A DNA stretch of 16,431 nt from HGM11788 sp964654945 (lineage in GTDB: Bacteria; Bacillota; Clostridia; Lachnospirales; CAG-274): the NCBI GenBank assembly GCA_964654945.1, contig CAZZLN010000044.1:1-16431 (forward strand). Reading direction: 5' to 3'. Position numbers and translations under genes: made by a program. Position 1 is the first letter of the stretch. Each line of letters opens with the position of its first letter. The notes beneath the pieces are model-generated. The model worked only from the letters and a program-made list of their open reading frames with translations. It had not been told where the DNA came from and searched no databases. Positions 13,187-16,431 of the stretch are shown in pieces.

Positions 13187-16100
13187 TTATGCGGTTAAAT
13201 TGTTCCAAACTTCCGCATTGTCTGCTTTTTGATATGAGTGCATATTTGCCGCTTCCATCACATCGTAATAATACCAAGCATTTTCAGAAATATCATTGAA
13301 GCCTGTTAAATATTCTGCGTTTTCATCGACATATTTTTTATCTGCACATCTATCCAACATATTGTTTACAACCGTCACAACCTCACTCCGTGATATATTG
13401 TTATTCGGTCTGAATGTTCCATCGGGATATCCGCTTATCCAGCCATAGCTTACAGCAGCCGTAACAGCATCATAATACCAACTGTTTTTAATAACATCGG
13501 CAAACATTTGCGTTCCGTCTGATTCTGTATTGGTAAAACGCACTGCTATAGCCGTAAATTCAGCACGCGTAATATAATCGTTAGGTCTGAATGTTCCTGC
13601 CGTATCGCCTGCAATTATGCTGCGTGAAGCAAGTACATTCACTGCCTCAGCAAACCATTCCTTACCGTTTATATCGGTAAATTTAACATTACCTGTTGCA
13701 TTTTTATCCAAAAGCAGATTGTAAAACATTTGAGCGACCTCTGCCCTTGTCATACTGTTTTCGGGGCGGAATGTACCGTTTTCATATCCGCTTATGTATT
13801 TGCAATGCTCAACAGTTTCAAGAACATCGGAAACATCAGCAAAGACGTTTTCACCATTGTTTTCGCCGCTGTTTTCAGCAGTTGCCGGATTTGGCGAAGA
13901 GGTATCATCCGTTGTATTTTCAGCAGATATTTCTGTTGAAATTTCGGTGGTGGTTTCGGTCGAAGTAATTATACTGCTACCTCCGCCGCCTCCTCCGCCG
14001 CCTCCTGATGTGGAGGCAACAACGGCAACAGCTGTATTAACTGTTCCTCTGCCTGTGTAATTATCCTTTAATAAGCCGCTAAAACCGCTGTAGCTTATTG
14101 CAAGTGTATAGTTACCGCTTGTATTTATCATTGTATTCATATCAGGTATATTATTACCGGCTTTATCGGTAATTGTTATACTGCTGATATTAAGCGCCAG
14201 AGTATCACTGCCTGTGCTGCCGTTTACTGTATAAAGGTTGTTTTCGGCAAGTGCTGTATGTATACTTATACTTATTGTGACACCGCTTACATCCGCTTGG
14301 GCAGGTTTAATTTCAAGCACACCATTTATAATGCTTATACTGTAGTTAATTGTTACATCTTCACCTTCGGCATCGATAATTGCAACACTTGAAATTTCAT
14401 TTTCAACTTTGCCCGCACTTATTATAAGGCTGTCCTTAGTCATAGCAACAACAGCTTTGTGATTTGCTACAAGCCCCTTTGCCGTAAATTCATCACTTGT
14501 AAGTTCAGCTCCGTCATATGTCTTTGAAACACTTGCTGCGGTTATTTCAGCTTTACAGGGTTCAATATTGACAATCGCCCTTTCAGTTTCAAAGCGTGAC
14601 ATAACACCGTTTTCATCGGTAACATCTACACAGCAATAGTATTCTCCGCTGTCGGCTACCGTTTTAACCTCATAACTCTGTGCAGAAGCTGACTCAACAG
14701 GAGCATAGGTATCCGTTCCGACTGCTTTAAAATACCACTGATAGCTCTGAATTACATATTCGTCAACAAGACTGTACTCAATGTTATGACTCTCTCCGTC
14801 ATAAATGATGTCACAGTCTGAAAGTGATATAGTGTCGGCTTTCCATGCGGCATAGTATGTTCTGTTGCCCATTTCCACTGCTTTTATTTCCGTTACCTTT
14901 GTTCCTTCAAGTGCTTCGTTGTCATACCAGCCCGCAAACACATATTGGTCACGTGTAAGTTCGGTCGGAAGCAGAGTGCCCTCACCAAAGATATACTCAT
15001 TTGGAGTATTGCCGACAATCTGACCGCCGTTTGTAACATATTCTATTGAATATACACAAGGAGTCCATACTGCATAAAGCACGGTATCGGCATTATCGGA
15101 AAAAACATCATTTGGCTGATATTGAATATTACCGTTTTCGCTGTATGCCCAGCCTGCAAATTCGTAACCCGTTCTTTTCGGTATAAGGTCGGAAATCATA
15201 ACATCCTCTGCATATTTTTTAGCTGTACCGGCAGGCATATTGGCAACGTAATCCTCAGTACCCGTCTTGTATTCAAGTGCATATGTATCAAGTGCTATGC
15301 CGCGAATTGTTACAACTTTATTTGTAGTAATACATTCAATTGTGTAAGTATATGAATCTTCACTTACAGGCATAAGCTCTGCACCGTCAGCCATTACAAT
15401 CAACGATTCACCATTGTAACCCTCATCTACGGTTATTGTAAATGTGTGGCTTTCGCCATAACGTACCTGAACAGTTCCCGACGGATTAACAACATATCCT
15501 ATTGTGTTGTCGGGAACAGTCACCGCCAGATAAATTTCTTCCCACACAGCAGTTAAAGTTATGTTTTCGGTTACGATGTCCGTATCAAATGCCCACTCCG
15601 TTCCGTCAGCTTTCGCCCAGTAAACAAATGCATATCCGTCCTTTGTCGGAGGTGCCTGATTGCTTAACATTGTTCCGTATTCAGCCTGAATGCTGTTAAA
15701 TGTCATTCCGTCAACAATGTATTCAACTGTGTAAATATCTCTTGCAACATTTTCAATTGCTATTACCGTATCTTCTATAATACCGCTTACCGTATATGTA
15801 TAACGGTTGCCGTCAGATGATACATATGATAATAAGATTCCGTTTGCCATTACGCGAATATCGCTATTGTCATAGTGATTATCGATGATCACGGTAAATG
15901 TATAGCTGCCGCAGTAAGGAACAGTTGTATCATCATCTGATGTTACGAGATATCCTTCGCCATCTGTAGCAGGAGTTACTGTACAGCTTTTAGCTTCCCA
16001 TACTGCTGTAAGAGTAGTATTACCGTCAACAGTATCATTTGCGAAATCCCAAGCCTTTGAACCGTCATTCCATTCTACAAAGGTGTAACCCTCTTTGGCA

Positions 16101-16431
16101 GGAACTGTCTGCTCGCCAAGCTTTGAACCGTATTCAGCGGTTACGCTGTTGTAAATCTTGCCGTCAACGATATATTCAACTGTGTAAATATCTTTTGCAA
16201 TACCGCTGATAGCAATTACTTTGTCAGTTGTAATGTTTGATACTGTATAAGTATAAACATTATTTTCAACAGATGTCGGTGTCAGAACCTCACCGTTTGC
16301 AAGTACCTGAATTGCATTGCCGTTGTAATGGTCTGCTATTGTTACTGTAAATGTGTAGCTTCCGCCGTAATCAACAGTAGTATCATTATCACTTGCAACT
16401 GTGTAGCCGTTTCCGTCTTGTGCAGGTGTTA
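13187..16431 (-). CDS. Large SLH-domain surface protein with InlB-type B-repeats (5' end beyond the window)
   Basis: The frame is open from 16429 down to the TAA at 13187-13189, at least 1,080 residues. There is no start in the window: a GTG at 15890-15892 lies in mid-repeat and is not the start. Order from the N-side: two close copies of a 151-residue unit, each a beta-sandwich (GSYTFTV) plus an InlB/Flg_new B-repeat (DIYTVEYIVDG to TLTAVWE); a third diverged unit; a fourth B-repeat ending YYAAWKAD; an Ig-like region (QSYQWYF to SGEYYCCVDV); an MBG-like region (KTYDGAELTS); nine glycines and a Thr/Ser/Glu/Asn linker; then three SLH domains (SGYENGTFRPENSMTRAEV and relatives) with part of a fourth. 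It should be exported and held on secondary wall polymers by the SLH domains. Adhesion is the usual role but is not shown here. Confidence 0.9.
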   Translation of the reverse strand, partial: TPAQDGNGYTVASDNDTTVDYGGSYTFTVTIADHYNGNAIQVLANGEVLTPTSVENNVYTYTVSNITTDKVIAISGIAKDIYTVEYIVDGKIYNSVTAEYGSKLGEQTVPAKEGYTFVEWNDGSKAWDFANDTVDGNTTLTAVWEAKSCTVTPATDGEGYLVTSDDDTTVPYCGSYTFTVIIDNHYDNSDIRVMANGILLSYVSSDGNRYTYTVSGIIEDTVIAIENVARDIYTVEYIVDGMTFNSIQAEYGTMLSNQAPPTKDGYAFVYWAKADGTEWAFDTDIVTENITLTAVWEEIYLAVTVPDNTIGYVVNPSGTVQVRYGESHTFTITVDEGYNGESLIVMADGAELMPVSEDSYTYTIECITTNKVVTIRGIALDTYALEYKTGTEDYVANMPAGTAKKYAEDVMISDLIPKRTGYEFAGWAYSENGNIQYQPNDVFSDNADTVLYAVWTPCVYSIEYVTNGGQIVGNTPNEYIFGEGTLLPTELTRDQYVFAGWYDNEALEGTKVTEIKAVEMGNRTYYAAWKADTISLSDCDIIYDGESHNIEYSLVDEYVIQSYQWYFKAVGTDTYAPVESASAQSYEVKTVADSGEYYCCVDVTDENGVMSRFETERAIVNIEPCKAEITAASVSKTYDGAELTSDEFTAKGLVANHKAVVAMTKDSLIISAGKVENEISSVAIIDAEGEDVTINYSISIINGVLEIKPAQADVSGVTISISIHTALAENNLYTVNGSTGSDTLALNISSITITDKAGNNIPDMNTMINTSGNYTLAISYSGFSGLLKDNYTGRGTVNTAVAVVASTSGGGGGGGGGSSIITSTETTTEISTEISAENTTDDTSSPNPATAENSGENNGENVFADVSDVLETVEHCKYISGYENGTFRPENSMTRAEVAQMFYNLLLDKNATGNVKFTDINGKEWFAEAVNVLASRSIIAGDTAGTFRPNDYITRAEFTAIAVRFTNTESDGTQMFADVIKNSWYYDAVTAAVSYGWISGYPDGTFRPNNNISRSEVVTVVNNMLDRCADKKYVDENAEYLTGFNDISENAWYYYDVMEAANMHSYQKADNAEVWNNLTA
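13980..14006 (-). repeat. Poly-glycine codon tract
   Basis: Nine consecutive Gly codons built from alternating GGA and GGC-type triplets form a short G-rich repeat on the coding strand, at the join between the MBG-like region and the Thr/Ser-rich linker. It is a flexible hinge at protein level. As a simple repeat it could change length by slippage in steps of three bases. Confidence 0.7.
15524..16429 (-). repeat. Two 453-bp coding repeats in the surface-protein gene
   Basis: The unit beginning with the TPA codons at 16429 recurs at 15976, a spacing of exactly 453 bp (151 codons). Matching landmarks keep the same spacing, for example the DIYTVEYIVDG coding sequence near 16163-16200 and 15710-15747. 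The copies are diverged but clearly homologous, and a third, weaker copy follows. The array may continue beyond the window. Confidence 0.8.

Noticed and set aside
12000..13190. Group II intron 3' end (domains V/VI) after the amidase, making the amidase an intron cargo gene
   Set aside because: No domain V-like hairpin was found on reading the sequence; the intron fragment simply appears truncated.
15890..15892. GTG as start codon of the surface protein
   Set aside because: The frame stays open and homologous repeat sequence continues upstream to the window edge, so the true start lies outside.
1..16431. CRISPR array, tRNA or rRNA genes
   Set aside because: No regularly spaced short repeats and no tRNA or rRNA-like sequence were recognised on either strand.

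Overview
The window looks like part of a draft or metagenome scaffold from an anaerobic Bacillota, most likely a Clostridia-type gut or rumen bacterium. The evidence is low G+C content, strong AGGAGG ribosome sites, AT-rich intergenic DNA, a ferredoxin-dependent 2-oxoacid oxidoreductase, an SLH/InlB-repeat surface protein and a terminator-associated group II intron fragment. A run of exactly 100 N (10887-10986) marks a scaffold join. No rRNA, tRNA or CRISPR array was seen.

Left edge (1-1000): the 3' end of a decayed IS256-type transposase, then about 800 bp without a convincing gene. This stretch holds several inverted repeats and a near-consensus rightward promoter that points into the 3' end of the next gene. 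At 1001-1798, on the minus strand, is an amidohydrolase.

Central metabolic block (1888-9365, all plus strand): AMP-forming acyl-CoA synthetase, Na+/solute symporter, indolepyruvate:ferredoxin oxidoreductase alpha and beta subunits (iorA, iorB), phenylacetate-CoA ligase (paaK) and a tandem ACT-domain protein. The spacing fits an operon. The set links aryl acids, aryl-CoA thioesters and arylpyruvates. It can be read either as fermentation of aromatic amino acids or, in reverse, as assimilation of arylacetates into aromatic amino acids. The ACT protein would be an amino-acid sensor or regulator.

Accessory block (9366-13186): a MITE-like remnant of an rve-type (IS481-like) transposase with imperfect terminal repeats; a zeta-toxin-like P-loop kinase with its own consensus promoter and terminator; the scaffold gap, followed by a second, broken P-loop fragment; an 84-residue unknown protein with a very strong terminator; the 5' domain of a group IIC intron placed directly after that terminator; and a phage-type N-acetylmuramoyl-L-alanine amidase with a well-formed internal ribosome site in front of its C-terminal domain.

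Right edge (13187-16431, minus strand): at least 1,080 codons of a large repeat-rich surface protein with InlB-type B-repeats, Ig/MBG-like domains, a poly-Gly/Thr-Ser linker and C-terminal SLH domains. It runs off the window without a start codon. The most notable observations are the internal start in the amidase, the intron fragment at a terminator, the possible Shine-Dalgarno sequestering hairpin in the small gene, and the aryl-CoA/arylpyruvate gene set.
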